A stretch of 64,000 bases of DNA from Brucella pseudogrignonensis (GCF_002252525.1 NZ_NNRM01000046.1:157831-221830); one strand, 5' to 3'. Counted from the stretch's first letter, positions 9,010 through 18,642 are shown. Numbers and translations: made by a program. The notes: a model not told the origin generated them from the letters alone.

Positions 9010-10647
9010 TTGGCTTCCAGCCTTGAGTTGTGTAATTTCGCGCAAACAACGGGGGCGTTGATTTGCTGCTTGGGGACATTCATCCTGATGATAAAGCTGC
9101 GTACCAACGGGGATCGGTGGTTTGTTGCGCTCGTCGCTTGTTTAGGCATCGCCATAACAATTCTTTTAGGGCAGCTGGAACTGGTTCGGCTCGCTTACAT
9201 TCGCCTTAACGAATACAGGGACAATCTCTTGTCCCATTCGGTAAATGTCACACAATCTGGCAGAAATACGCTTGCAGTGGTGAATAGCACCATGCAGGAA
9301 TTCTGCTCGGATGAAAATCTGACCGAGCTGCGACTGCTGGCATATAAGGCGCATTATCTGCGCGATATTGGCCGCGTTTTAAACAATCGCATTGTTTGTA
9401 CTGCTTTATGGGGGCGTCTGTCTCCGCCTGCCGATCTGCCGAAATGGGATCGTGAGGTGGATGGCGGGCATCGATTATGGGCAAATGCCGAAAAGATCGG
9501 AAAACACCAGACAAAGGTGGAAATGATCATGCACGGCTCGGCGATTGTTTTTACATCGCCCGTTGCTTTTGCCTTGTACGAACGTGCGGAACCTAACCTC
9601 AGCGCGCAGGTCGTTAGCCGCGACAGCAAATATATTTACCGAGCGTTTGGCGATACGAGAAAGATAGCGGAACGGCCGCCCGAAAAGCTGCCATGGTATG
9701 ATCTGCGCACGCATCGGCTGGTTTCGCAATGTGCCGATGGCATCGATGTCTGTGTGACGGCATCCATGACCAATGTCAGCATTTTCCAGCAATCGCCGGG
9801 CGTATTGATGGCACTCGCAGTCTTCGGTGCATTGGCCGGTGGCGGACTGGGAGCCGCAGGGGTTCAATGGCGTAGGGGCCATGCATCGCTCGCACAGCAG
9901 ATCAAACGTTCCATTGCGGAAGGCCGCGTCGATGTCGTCTTTCAGCCATTGGTGCGGTTGCGTGACGGACAAGTGATTGGAGCGGAAGTGCTTGCTCGTC
10001 TGTCAGACGAAGATGGTGTGCCGATTCCTCCGGATGTATTCATTCCGATTGCGGAGCAGCAGGGCGATATCAAGAATATTACGCGGATTGTCGTGCGCAA
10101 AGCGCTTGATCAAATGAACATGCGCTTACATGCAAATGAAGATCTTTATCTTAGCCTCAATCTTTCGGTCGATGATGTTATTGATCCGAAAACGCTGGTC
10201 TTTCTGGACCAGGAGGTCAAGCGCCATGGACTTTCTTCGCTCAGAGTTGTGCTTGAGATCACGGAGCGCTCGACAGCTAATCATGAACGCCTGATTGAAG
10301 CGATGAAATCCTTTCGCACGAGGGGCTATGAATTTTTCATCGATGATTTCGGCACTGGCTATTCCAATCTCGCCTATCTCGCAAAACTGCCGATCAGCGG
10401 GATCAAGATAGATCGCATGTTCACGCAAGCGATCGGAACCGAGGCTGTCAGCGCCGAAATTGTCGAGAACATTTGCAATATCGCACGGCGGCTCGAGTTG
10501 AAGCTGGTGGTTGAAGGCGTGGAGACGCAAGAACAGGCGGATTATGTGCGGGCTTTACATCCGGATGCCATAGGACAAGGTTGGCTGTTTGGCCGTCCTG
10601 TTCCCGCCGCTATTTTCGATCATGGCAGCAATGCAATAATAAGTTGA
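9010..10647 (+). CDS. CSS-motif EAL cyclic-di-GMP phosphodiesterase
   Basis: 545 residues. Two membrane helices near residues 10-30 and 35-62, a periplasmic region with EFCSDE and RIVCTAL cysteines fitting the redox-sensing CSS domain, a third helix near 255-280, and a cytoplasmic EAL domain from about 295. The signature is EVL (GAEVLAR) instead of EAL, but the metal and catalytic residues are present: LNLS, LEITER, DDFGTGYS, IKIDRMF, VVEGVET and GQGWLFGRP. It should cleave c-di-GMP, gated by disulfide state. The start is uncertain: TTG at 9010 keeps the first helix; the first ATG is at 9088. It is divergent from the M42 gene. Confidence 0.85.
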   Translation: MASSLELCNFAQTTGALICCLGTFILMIKLRTNGDRWFVALVACLGIAITILLGQLELVRLAYIRLNEYRDNLLSHSVNVTQSGRNTLAVVNSTMQEFCSDENLTELRLLAYKAHYLRDIGRVLNNRIVCTALWGRLSPPADLPKWDREVDGGHRLWANAEKIGKHQTKVEMIMHGSAIVFTSPVAFALYERAEPNLSAQVVSRDSKYIYRAFGDTRKIAERPPEKLPWYDLRTHRLVSQCADGIDVCVTASMTNVSIFQQSPGVLMALAVFGALAGGGLGAAGVQWRRGHASLAQQIKRSIAEGRVDVVFQPLVRLRDGQVIGAEVLARLSDEDGVPIPPDVFIPIAEQQGDIKNITRIVVRKALDQMNMRLHANEDLYLSLNLSVDDVIDPKTLVFLDQEVKRHGLSSLRVVLEITERSTANHERLIEAMKSFRTRGYEFFIDDFGTGYSNLAYLAKLPISGIKIDRMFTQAIGTEAVSAEIVENICNIARRLELKLVVEGVETQEQADYVRALHPDAIGQGWLFGRPVPAAIFDHGSNAIIS

Positions 10648-10732
10648 CTCTTACAGTCATATATTACAGTAAATGCTAACTCTGCCGCTATAGGCGGGTC
10701 AGAGGATTGTGTATCCGGTCTGGAGAGGATCG

Positions 10733-11281
10733 GTGCGATGGCATTTAGCTATTCCGAATGAGCTTCGTTTGATGTGGAATCTGCAACGCCTTTTCCAGAA
10801 CCATGCGCGGGAGCTGCATCGCTTTTTCCGGCGCAGAGGGCACAATGCAGAGACGGCAGCCGATCTGACACAAGATACGTTTGTGCGGGTGATGTCGGCA
10901 ACACCATCAGGCAATGAGCATAATCCGCGCGCCTATCTGCATCAGGTAGCACGCAATCTGTCCATTGATCTCTACCGGCGCGAGCGCATCGTTGAATATG
11001 TCGATATGCCTGACGAAGAATGGCGCCGCGTTGCCGATACGACGCCTACGCCAGAAACTATCGTCTATGACCGGCAGCGCCTCTTGATTATTGAAAAGGC
11101 GCTGCTTGAGTTGCCTGAACAAACACGCCGTGCGTTTGAACTGCATCGTCTCGATGAAAAGACGATTGCTGAAGTAGCCAGCGAACTGGGGCTTTCCGTC
11201 TCGCGAACATGGACATTGATCAAGCGTGGTTACGTGCATCTGAGAGCGTGTTTGAATGAAGATGCGGCTGGCAGTCTTTAA
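10733..11281 (+). CDS. FecI-type ECF sigma factor
   Basis: About 182-residue extracytoplasmic-function sigma factor. Region 2 carries LTQDTFVRVM and PRAYLHQVARNLSIDLYRR; region 4 carries LPEQTRRAFELHRLDEKTIAEVASELGLSVSRT. It precedes a FecR-like gene and a TonB receptor with an STN domain, the classical cell-surface signalling order, so it probably directs transcription of 12452-16075 when the receptor is loaded. The GTG at 10733 has GGAGAGG four bases before it; ATG at 10772 is an alternative that gives a start closer to typical FecI proteins. Confidence 0.88.
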   Translation: MRWHLAIPNELRLMWNLQRLFQNHARELHRFFRRRGHNAETAADLTQDTFVRVMSATPSGNEHNPRAYLHQVARNLSIDLYRRERIVEYVDMPDEEWRRVADTTPTPETIVYDRQRLLIIEKALLELPEQTRRAFELHRLDEKTIAEVASELGLSVSRTWTLIKRGYVHLRACLNEDAAGSL

Positions 11282-11383
11282 AAGAGAAAATTCCCTCCCT
11301 TCATTCGTTATACTCAATAGGACATAATTTGAGAGAAGCAGTTCGGCGGTGAGAAACGGCTGAACTAAAGGGGCTGACGCTGC

Positions 11384-12334
11384 ATGGATGACGAATTATC
11401 GAAAAGCGAAAAGCTGTTCGAAGAAGCATTGGATATTGTCATCCGCATTCAGGATGATCCGGATAATCCTGTGGCCCAAGAGCTGGTCAACCGCTGGCGT
11501 GCGCGTGGACCGGAACACGAAACCGCCTGGCGTGAGGCGATGGAAATCTATGGCATGACGGGTAAAGTCATGCATGATCAGCGCCGTGCGGCAGCTCCTA
11601 AAATATCCCGCCGTTCGATCCTCACGGGCGGAGCAGCTGGGCTTTCCGTTGTTGCAGTCGGGGCACTGTTTGGGCCGCAGCTGATGTTGCAGGCGCAAGC
11701 GGATTACATGACCGATTCCGCTCAGTTGCAGGATGTACCGCTGCCGGATGGCAGTCGTGCGATGCTTGGTCCTGATAGTGCGATCCAACTGCGATTTAGC
11801 CCGAATGAGCGCCGCGTCGAGCTTCTTGCTGGAATGGCATTTTTCGATGTGAAGCCCGATCCTGTACGTCCATTTAGTGTGCAGACCGGAAAGCTTACCG
11901 CGACCGCACTTGGTACTGCTTTCGATGTGAGCAATGACGCGGGTTATCTCTCGGTTTCGGTGGATCATGGTTTGGTCGCCGTCAGGCCGACCGGTGTGAA
12001 CGATACGGTGACACCACTTGGGCAGGGCGACTGGCTGTCGTTCAATGAGCAAAGCCACGACTTTGAGCGTGGTAATCGTGACGTTTCCCAAATTGCAGCC
12101 TGGCGTCAGGGAATGCTGGTGGCCGAGCGCGATACGATTGCGTCAGTTGTCGCGCGCATTGCACGCTGGCAATCAGGCCGGGTGCTGCTGGCTCAATCGA
12201 GCTTCGCCACACAACGCATTAGTGGTGTGTTTGATCTCAACCAACCGATTGCCGCGCTGGAAGCAGTGGTTGAACCTTATGGCGGAAAAGTTCGGCAGAT
12301 ATCGCCTTGGCTGACGGTCATTTCGTCAATCTGA
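11384..12334 (+). CDS. FecR-type anti-sigma factor / signal transducer
   Basis: 316 residues. The N-terminal cytoplasmic part (about 1-80) has the FecR_N pattern ending with RWRARGPEHETAWREA; one membrane helix follows near 85-105 (TGGAAGLSVVAVGALFG). The periplasmic part has the FecR core VPLPDGSRAMLGPDSAIQLRFS and GMAFFDVKPDPVRPFSV, and a C-terminal STN-like segment RISGVFDLNQPIAALEAV. It should hold the sigma factor of 10733-11281 inactive until the receptor's STN domain touches it. It lies 102 bases after the sigma gene and 117 bases before the receptor. Confidence 0.9.
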   Translation: MDDELSKSEKLFEEALDIVIRIQDDPDNPVAQELVNRWRARGPEHETAWREAMEIYGMTGKVMHDQRRAAAPKISRRSILTGGAAGLSVVAVGALFGPQLMLQAQADYMTDSAQLQDVPLPDGSRAMLGPDSAIQLRFSPNERRVELLAGMAFFDVKPDPVRPFSVQTGKLTATALGTAFDVSNDAGYLSVSVDHGLVAVRPTGVNDTVTPLGQGDWLSFNEQSHDFERGNRDVSQIAAWRQGMLVAERDTIASVVARIARWQSGRVLLAQSSFATQRISGVFDLNQPIAALEAVVEPYGGKVRQISPWLTVISSI

Positions 12335-12451
12335 TATTTTTTTGATGCAAGGGGAGAAAATCCCGAAGCCCCGCTCGTTGTAAGCATCAGGGTCGGACGT
12401 TAGCTGCTGCCATACAACCGCCTTTTCACCAAAAGATGGAGTGGTTGGACA

Positions 12452-15400
12452 ATGGGGCGTCGGGTTAATAAAAGTGTTGTGCAGCGCTTGGGGACGAAAG
12501 TTCTGACAGCAGCACTTCTGGGTTCTACATGCGTTTATGCCTTGTCCCTTTCGACAGCTTTTCAAGCGCAAGCGCAGACTGCGCGACAGGTTTCTTTCAA
12601 TATTCCCGCAGGCTCGCTGTCTTCAGCACTCGCCAATTTCGGTCGGCAGGCTGGAATGCAGGTGACCTATCAACCGCAGATTGCTTCCGCTAAACAGGCT
12701 CCTGCCGTTTCGGGCATGATGACGCCACAAGATGCACTTTCGCGTCTGCTTGCGGGATCTGGTATTTCCCATCGTTTCACAGGTAGCAACACTGTCGCAT
12801 TGGCCGCACAATCGGCAGCCGCGCAGGCACCATTGGCCGCTGACGGCACCACACTGCTTGATACGATTACCGTCACCGGCGGTGCGGGCGTGGTGGGGGC
12901 AGAAGCACCTTATCAAACGGCAGCGCCGACCAATTATATCTCGTCCGAAACCATTGAGCGTTTCCGCGGCTCAAGCCCTGCCGATATTTTCCGCGGTACG
13001 CCGGGGGTGATGTCGGGTGAAGCGCGTAACGGTGCGGGCTCGGTCGATGTTAATATTCGCGGTATGCAGGGCATGGGGCGTGTTGCAACCACGATTGATG
13101 GCGCTGAAAACAGCGTGACCGTTTATCAGGGCTATCAAGGCCTTTCCAATCGTACTTACATTGATCCCGATCTGATTGCGGGCATTGATATCAACAAAGG
13201 CTCGGACGCATCCTCGCGTGGTATCGCGGGCAACGTCGCCATTCGAACACTCGATGCCGATGATATCGTCAAGGAAGGCGATAACTGGGGTATGCGTGTG
13301 AAAGGTGAATATGGCTCGAATTCCTCATCACCGCATGCGGGCGCCAAGGGAGGATATGCATGGCCCTATTCGCCGAGTGATGTCCCGGAAGTCGTCGGGT
13401 CGCCCGACGGTATGAACCGTCCTTCTTTCCTTACACCGACCAATGGCTCTGCCAGTATTGTCGCTGCGATCAAGGAAGAGAATTACGATTTCTTTGCGGG
13501 CTATGCTTATCGCAAGCGTGGCAATTATCATGCAGGCAAGCATGGCCCATCGGCCGATCCGGTGAATATCGGCCCTGCCAGGACCTGCAATACATCGGGT
13601 TCCTGGTGTCAGAACTGGCCTGAGTATATCGAAAACGGCGGCCTTACGAATTATCGTGCTGGCGAAGAAGTCCTCAATACGCAGCTTGAGACCAAATCCT
13701 TCCTGACGAAAGCGACGCTGCGCTTTGATGGCGGTCATACGCTGAAGCTGGGCTATACTGGTTTTCGTGGGGAGGCTGGCGATCTTCTTGCATCCCGTTT
13801 CACCGGGGACAGAAATCAACCTGTTCAGCAGGAGCTGACATCTGGTTCCAAGCTCGATACCGGCACCCTGCGCTATTATTGGAACCCGGATGACAACGAA
13901 CTCATTGATCTGAAAGCGAATCTTTGGGTCACAAAACTGGAATTGCGAAATCCGCGTCGCGGTAACATGATACCGACATCGGAATCTCTCGGCCTTTCGC
14001 CGAATTTCCGCACTGGATCGAATACGATCATGTGGGGCGGCGATGTTGCCAATACGTCCAAGTTTTCGTTTGGCGACTATGGCGATCTCGACCTGAATTA
14101 TGGTGTGTCTTATCTCAGGGAAGATACGCGTCCGAGTGCTTATACTAACGAACTTGAGGGCTGGCTAAACCTGCGTGACGCTTATCGTGACGAACTTGGC
14201 GTCTTCACCAAAGCGGCCTACAAGCCAGTCGACTGGCTGACATTGAATGCTGGCCTGCGTTATTCGCATTACTGGTCACATGACCGCCGCACTGAGGCCA
14301 ACTCTGCTGTACAGCTAAACCCGGAACCGAACCGCGATTCAGGTGGTTTCAGTCCATCGGTCGGCGTGACGGTCGAACCTTTCGATGGCAGCCAGCTTTA
14401 TGTCAATTATTCCAACGCGCTACGCTATCCGAGCCTGTTTGAATCGGTTTCAGCCTTCACCGTCATTCCCAATGCCGGATTGCAGCCAGAGCGTTCCAGT
14501 AACTGGGAAGTTGGGGCGAACTTCACGCGAGATGGTCTGTTGAATGATGACGATCGCGGCATGGTCAAGTTTGGCTACTTTAACTGGGACGTTAAAGATT
14601 ATGTTGCGCGTGCATTCCGCGATTTCTACGACGACAGCGGAAAATTTGTCTACAGCGGTATGCAGGTCTACAACATTGATCGCGCACGCTTTTCAGGTCT
14701 TGAATTCTCAAGCCGTTACGAGGCGGGCGGGTTTACGGCCGATTTCTCGGCAAATTATTATCTTGATGTAGAATTCTGCCGCACCTCTGACACCTGTGGA
14801 GCAAAGTCGCTTTATGGTGACTATGCGACCAATCAGGTGCCTCCGAAATACAGCGTGGATCTGACACTTTCGCAGAAGATGCTTGAAGACAGGCTAACGC
14901 TTGGCGGGCGTGTTTCTTATGTCGGTCCGCGTGCGATTGGTCATGGCGATGTTACAGCGGTGGGTGCTGGTGAATTTATTTCGCTGACACGCTGGAAGCC
15001 CTATACGCTCATCGATGTCTTTGCCGAATATAAGATCAACGACAGCCTGACCGCGACAGCTCGTATCGAAAATCTGACGGATCAATATTACGTCGATCCG
15101 CTTGGCTTGGTGAACCAGCCTGGTCCGGGCCGGACGTTCTATGCGGGCCTTACCAGCAATTTCGGCGGCGATCAGCGCCTGCCGCAACTCTCGCCATTCT
15201 CCCGGTCACAGGGTGGGGCACCGGGAATCGACTGGACTGGCTTCTACGGTGGTGTTCATGCCGGTATGACTTCCGGGCGCACTTGGGGCAATACGACTGC
15301 GCTTGATGGCACGGTTGATCCGATATCGGCGAGTGAATCTGCGGATCGTGGATTTGGCAATTCGGCCCTGTTCGGCGTGCAGGCGGGCTATAACCACCAG

Positions 15401-16075
15401 TTTAGCAACCGCGTCGTACTTGGTATCGAGGCTGATGTCAGCAAAACGCATTTGAAGGGCGCGCAGGCAGCCTTCATGCAGGAAGACTGGATTGCTGCTG
15501 AAAAGGACATTGCCGGTATTCAGGCAAACACGCATTACGACATTGATTGGACAGGGTCCATTCGCGGTCGCCTTGGTTATGCGCTGGATTATCGCTGGCT
15601 TGTCTATGGAACGGCGGGTGTTGCCTTCGCGCATGAGAAGCAGACCCGCGACCAGTACCGCTATTCTGAAGATATCATGGGCAAGGCAAGCTCAAGCCTG
15701 TTCTTCGTCGATCAATTGTCGGGAATGCGTACGGGCGTCACGGTTGGCGGCGGTGTTGAATATGCAATCAATGATCGCTGGTCGGTCATGGCCGATTATA
15801 CCTATAGCCGCTTTGGCAACCGCAGCTTCAGCTTTGAAAATGCGCGTGCCGGAACAGGGGGCAACTACACGACCAGAGAGCAGACAGGTGTGGAAATTAC
15901 ACCGCCCGAACCGTTTCTTTGTGAAATTCTGGGAGATCCCTACTGCGATCCATCCGAAAAGCCGGTCTATAAATATACCGACCACACAGGCAGCTCGAAT
16001 ATCGTCAACGGCCGCAAAGCTTCCAATTCACTGGATACACACACCGTGAAACTTGGCCTCAATTTCCACTTTTAA
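12452..16075 (+). CDS. TonB-dependent heme-type receptor with C-terminal Omp25-like barrel (fusion)
   Basis: 1207 residues, far longer than the 700-900 of normal receptors. Residues 1-43 are a signal peptide; 50-110 an STN signalling domain (SFNIPAGSLSSALANFGRQ); 140-265 the plug (VNIRGMQGMGRV); about 266-904 the 22-strand barrel ending near TFYAGLTSNFGG. After a linker, residues about 926-1207 form a complete second outer-membrane barrel of the Brucella Omp25/31 type: it opens with IDWTGFYGGVHAGM and ends with KLGLNFHF. The frame is unbroken. The STN domain and the FecI/FecR genes upstream imply surface signalling; heme oxygenase downstream suggests heme or hemoprotein as ligand. Function of the second barrel is unknown. 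Confidence 0.88.
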   Translation: MGRRVNKSVVQRLGTKVLTAALLGSTCVYALSLSTAFQAQAQTARQVSFNIPAGSLSSALANFGRQAGMQVTYQPQIASAKQAPAVSGMMTPQDALSRLLAGSGISHRFTGSNTVALAAQSAAAQAPLAADGTTLLDTITVTGGAGVVGAEAPYQTAAPTNYISSETIERFRGSSPADIFRGTPGVMSGEARNGAGSVDVNIRGMQGMGRVATTIDGAENSVTVYQGYQGLSNRTYIDPDLIAGIDINKGSDASSRGIAGNVAIRTLDADDIVKEGDNWGMRVKGEYGSNSSSPHAGAKGGYAWPYSPSDVPEVVGSPDGMNRPSFLTPTNGSASIVAAIKEENYDFFAGYAYRKRGNYHAGKHGPSADPVNIGPARTCNTSGSWCQNWPEYIENGGLTNYRAGEEVLNTQLETKSFLTKATLRFDGGHTLKLGYTGFRGEAGDLLASRFTGDRNQPVQQELTSGSKLDTGTLRYYWNPDDNELIDLKANLWVTKLELRNPRRGNMIPTSESLGLSPNFRTGSNTIMWGGDVANTSKFSFGDYGDLDLNYGVSYLREDTRPSAYTNELEGWLNLRDAYRDELGVFTKAAYKPVDWLTLNAGLRYSHYWSHDRRTEANSAVQLNPEPNRDSGGFSPSVGVTVEPFDGSQLYVNYSNALRYPSLFESVSAFTVIPNAGLQPERSSNWEVGANFTRDGLLNDDDRGMVKFGYFNWDVKDYVARAFRDFYDDSGKFVYSGMQVYNIDRARFSGLEFSSRYEAGGFTADFSANYYLDVEFCRTSDTCGAKSLYGDYATNQVPPKYSVDLTLSQKMLEDRLTLGGRVSYVGPRAIGHGDVTAVGAGEFISLTRWKPYTLIDVFAEYKINDSLTATARIENLTDQYYVDPLGLVNQPGPGRTFYAGLTSNFGGDQRLPQLSPFSRSQGGAPGIDWTGFYGGVHAGMTSGRTWGNTTALDGTVDPISASESADRGFGNSALFGVQAGYNHQFSNRVVLGIEADVSKTHLKGAQAAFMQEDWIAAEKDIAGIQANTHYDIDWTGSIRGRLGYALDYRWLVYGTAGVAFAHEKQTRDQYRYSEDIMGKASSSLFFVDQLSGMRTGVTVGGGVEYAINDRWSVMADYTYSRFGNRSFSFENARAGTGGNYTTREQTGVEITPPEPFLCEILGDPYCDPSEKPVYKYTDHTGSSNIVNGRKASNSLDTHTVKLGLNFHF

Positions 16076-16166
16076 TTGGGGTTAGGTGCGACATTTTGGC
16101 CAAGGTGAAGTTTTTTTGCCTTGGCATTGCAAAAAATAGCGTCCTCAATCGTCTTAATAAGTAGAG

Positions 16167-16199
16167 CGGTGTTATCGGCTTTACGCGCTGAGAACACCG
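16167..16199. promoter_or_regulatory. Inverted repeat in the heme oxygenase leader
   Basis: CGGTGTT and AACACCG, 19 bases apart, lie 23 bases before the heme oxygenase ATG. It could be a leader hairpin covering translation or the end of the receptor transcript; there is no T-run, so a plain terminator is unlikely. Confidence 0.35.
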
Positions 16200-16221
16200 T
16201 CTATCAATAGGGATATTCGAA

Positions 16222-16839
16222 ATGACTGATGCTGCTACACTTGAGCAACCCGTTGCTCTTCCCCGTTCTAAGCGCTTGAAAGCGCGAACGACGGGCACTC
16301 ACGAACGTCTTGATCAGACCATCATGGCGGGCAAACCATTTGCCAGCCGCGAAAGCTATGCATTGTTCGTTGAGGTGCAGTATCAGTTCCACCGTGACAT
16401 TAATGCGCTTTACGATGATGCCGCGCTGGATGCGTTGCTGCCCGATCTAAAGGAGCGCCGTCGCTTTGAGCAGGTTGGTCAGGACATGATCGATCTCGGT
16501 TTCGATCTGCCTGCAGCAGATGGCGCGCCTGCCTTCCCTGCCGGAAGCGACATTGATCTGCCGACCGCACTTGGCTGGCTTTATGTGGCTGAAGGCTCCA
16601 ACCTCGGTGCGGCCTTTCTGCTCAAAGAAGCGCTGAAGCTGGGCTTGTCTGAAGAACTTGGTGCGCGCCATCTGGCCGGTGCTCCTGAAGGTCGCGGACT
16701 GCATTGGCGGACCTTCACTGCAGCGCTTGATGAAATTGAGCTTTCTGACGCTGAGGAAGAACGCGTGGTCGCTGGTGCGGAAGCTGCTTTCCGCCGTGTC
16801 CATGCACTGGTGCGGAAAATCTTTCATGACCGTCTCTAA
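16222..16839 (+). CDS. Heme oxygenase (biliverdin-producing)
   Basis: 205 residues of the HO-1/HemO superfamily. The proximal heme ligand region is GTHERLDQTIM near residue 30, and the distal helix has GWLYVAEGSNLGAAFLL, the pattern of bacterial heme oxygenases. It opens heme to biliverdin, CO and iron in the cytoplasm. It follows the receptor gene by 146 bases and overlaps the next membrane gene by 14, so it is part of a heme-use operon. A second, clearly different heme oxygenase (BphO) is at 48952-49557. Confidence 0.88.
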   Translation: MTDAATLEQPVALPRSKRLKARTTGTHERLDQTIMAGKPFASRESYALFVEVQYQFHRDINALYDDAALDALLPDLKERRRFEQVGQDMIDLGFDLPAADGAPAFPAGSDIDLPTALGWLYVAEGSNLGAAFLLKEALKLGLSEELGARHLAGAPEGRGLHWRTFTAALDEIELSDAEEERVVAGAEAAFRRVHALVRKIFHDRL

Positions 16840-17269
16840 CCTGACGACTGCAAATAACGGGGCCGCCCATTTCGCCTATCCCGATGAGCGGCAGCGCGCA
16901 GGTTATCTCGCGCTGGGGCTGTTACTGGTCGTGGCGGCTTTGATTGGTTTGAAGATACCCATGATGCCTTCAGCCCTGTTTGTCTTTGGTGCAGCACTTT
17001 GCTTTGTGCAGCTTTCATCCAGCATTCTAGGCTGGCTGGAAACCAACAGAAGTACACGCCTTGTCATCGATGCATGGCGTGCACTCGGTGCTCTGCCCTT
17101 TCTGTTCAGGCTGTGCCTGCTCAGTCTGGTTACGGCAATCGGCTTGGGAGCCGTTGTTTTGAACCCTCATCTCTTCGGGGTGCAACTGGCAATCAATGCA
17201 ATGCTGTTTGCAGGCCTCATGCTCTTTGTAGGCCCGCAATATCGAGAAGTGAAATTCGTTCCAGAATAA
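16826..17269 (+). CDS. Small inner-membrane protein of the heme operon (DUF454/YbaN-like)
   Basis: 147 residues starting at the ATG at 16826 inside the end of the heme oxygenase gene. Three or four membrane helices are evident (LALGLLLVVAALIGLKI, SALFVFGAALCFVQLS, LCLLSLVTAIGLGAVV, INAMLFAGLMLFVG). The segment IPMMPSALFVFGAALCF followed by ILGWLETN resembles the DUF454 (YbaN) pattern, though it is divergent. No function is known; the translational overlap ties it to heme use. Confidence 0.65.
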   Translation: MTVSNLTTANNGAAHFAYPDERQRAGYLALGLLLVVAALIGLKIPMMPSALFVFGAALCFVQLSSSILGWLETNRSTRLVIDAWRALGALPFLFRLCLLSLVTAIGLGAVVLNPHLFGVQLAINAMLFAGLMLFVGPQYREVKFVPE

Positions 17270-17281
17270 AGATAGTTTGCA

Positions 17282-17791
17282 ATGCGATTTACCCGACAGG
17301 CAGAGCTTTCAATTGAGTTTCTTGTTCTTTGCGAGCGAGCACCAGATGGGACTGCACTGACCACCCGTGCTGCGGCAGAAGCCACAGGCACGACAAAAGA
17401 TCATGCCGCGCAGATCGTTTCGGATCTCATACATCACGGTTTTCTGGTTGGCTCACGCGGGCGCGGTGGTGGCATTCGTCTTGCGCGCCCGGCAAAGACA
17501 ATCAATGTCGGAACAGTTCTGCGACTGATGCAGCCGGGCTTCGATGAGCAGGCGACAAAGCAGTCGGCATCAGATTCAGCATTCGGCATGTTGCTGCAGG
17601 CAGCCTTGCGGTCCTTCGTGGCGGCTTTTGATGATTTCACCATTGCAGATCTTGCGATTGAGACCAGTGATGGTCGCCTGGCTTGTCTTGATTGCGATCT
17701 GCGCAATCTGATCAACCACGGTCAAATGCTTTCTGAGCTGCGCCGCAGAAGCGAATATACGGATGAGCCTGCCTGGGCGGGCGCATCATGA
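17282..17791 (+). CDS. Rrf2-family transcriptional regulator
   Basis: 169 residues. The N-terminus (MRFTRQAELSIEFLVL, then TTKDHAAQIVSDLIHHGFL and SRGRGGGIRLARP) is the Rrf2 winged helix. Cysteines at about 17 and in LACLDCDLRN could bind an iron-sulfur cluster, as in NsrR, IscR or the rhizobial iron regulator RirA, but the usual three-cysteine spacing is not clear. Its place between heme oxygenase and tonB suggests an iron- or heme-responsive regulator of this operon. It overlaps tonB by 4 bases (ATGA). Confidence 0.85.
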   Translation: MRFTRQAELSIEFLVLCERAPDGTALTTRAAAEATGTTKDHAAQIVSDLIHHGFLVGSRGRGGGIRLARPAKTINVGTVLRLMQPGFDEQATKQSASDSAFGMLLQAALRSFVAAFDDFTIADLAIETSDGRLACLDCDLRNLINHGQMLSELRRRSEYTDEPAWAGAS

Positions 17792-18639
17792 ATGGAGCAA
17801 CGGATAGTATCGGGGTGCGCGAAAGCTTTAGCGAGCTTGCGCTCTGGGCGGGGGCAAGCCTTCTCGTACTATCCTTGCATGTGGGAGCCGCAATGTGGCT
17901 TCTACGTGAGCCGGACATGATAGCGGCCGATGATACGCCGCCGGCCGCTATCATGATCGAGCTGGCTGAAACGCCTGAAGCAACTGAAACCGAAGAAAAC
18001 GAGATATCACCGGATGAAGTGATGTCGGATGCAACCGCTGCAGCCGAGAAGGTTGAAGAACCTGTCGATGAACCTGTACTCGAGCAGGAAGTGGTTCAGG
18101 ACGAGCCGGAGCCTGTTGAAGAAGAGCCTCGGGAAGAAATAGCGCAGCTCGATAAGGTTGAGGTTCCGCTACCTGTCGCAAAACCTAAGCCGCCGGAGCC
18201 CAAAAAGGAAATCGTCAAGAAGGATGAGCCGAAGAAGAAGCCGGTGAAACAGCGCGAACAGGCATCGGCCAAGCAGGCAGTGAAGGCACAGGCACAGGTC
18301 ACGCAGTCCAGCCGCAACGCAGCGAGACAGTCGGCTTCCGGTTTGTTTGCATCTTCCATGACACCGGCGCGCTGGCAATCGCGTTTGATGGCGCATCTGG
18401 AGCGCCGCAAAAAATATCCATCGGGCGCCAAGTCGCGTCGGGAAGAGGGCACCGTCTATGTTCGGTTTCGCATCGATGATAGCGGCAAGGTGCTTTCTGC
18501 GACGCTTGCGCGATCTTCTGGCTGGCCGGAGCTTGATAATGAGGTGCTATCGCTGGTTCAGCGAGCTTCACCGGTTCCGGCTCCCCCACCAGACGTCAAC
18601 AAGACGATCACCGCGCCAGTCAAATTCAACAGACGATAA
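17788..18639 (+). CDS. tonB: TonB energy-transducing protein
   Basis: 283 residues. A single N-terminal helix (LALWAGASLLVLSLHVGAAMWLL), then an acidic Glu/Pro stretch and a Lys/Pro stretch (about 55-165) that span the periplasm, then the TonB C-terminal domain from about 195: RWQSRLMAHLERRKKYP, GTVYVRFRIDDSGKV, and a VPAPPP-containing end. It transmits proton-motive force to the receptors of this region. No exbB or exbD genes are present in the window, so it uses them from elsewhere. It is the last gene of the heme operon, before a strong terminator. Confidence 0.93.
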   Translation: MNGATDSIGVRESFSELALWAGASLLVLSLHVGAAMWLLREPDMIAADDTPPAAIMIELAETPEATETEENEISPDEVMSDATAAAEKVEEPVDEPVLEQEVVQDEPEPVEEEPREEIAQLDKVEVPLPVAKPKPPEPKKEIVKKDEPKKKPVKQREQASAKQAVKAQAQVTQSSRNAARQSASGLFASSMTPARWQSRLMAHLERRKKYPSGAKSRREEGTVYVRFRIDDSGKVLSATLARSSGWPELDNEVLSLVQRASPVPAPPPDVNKTITAPVKFNRR

Positions 18640-18642
18640 AAG

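Noticed and set aside
10640-10680. Promoter TTGACT...TATATT before the sigma gene
   Set aside because: The spacing between the hexamers is about 10-15 bases, too short for a convincing sigma-70 promoter.
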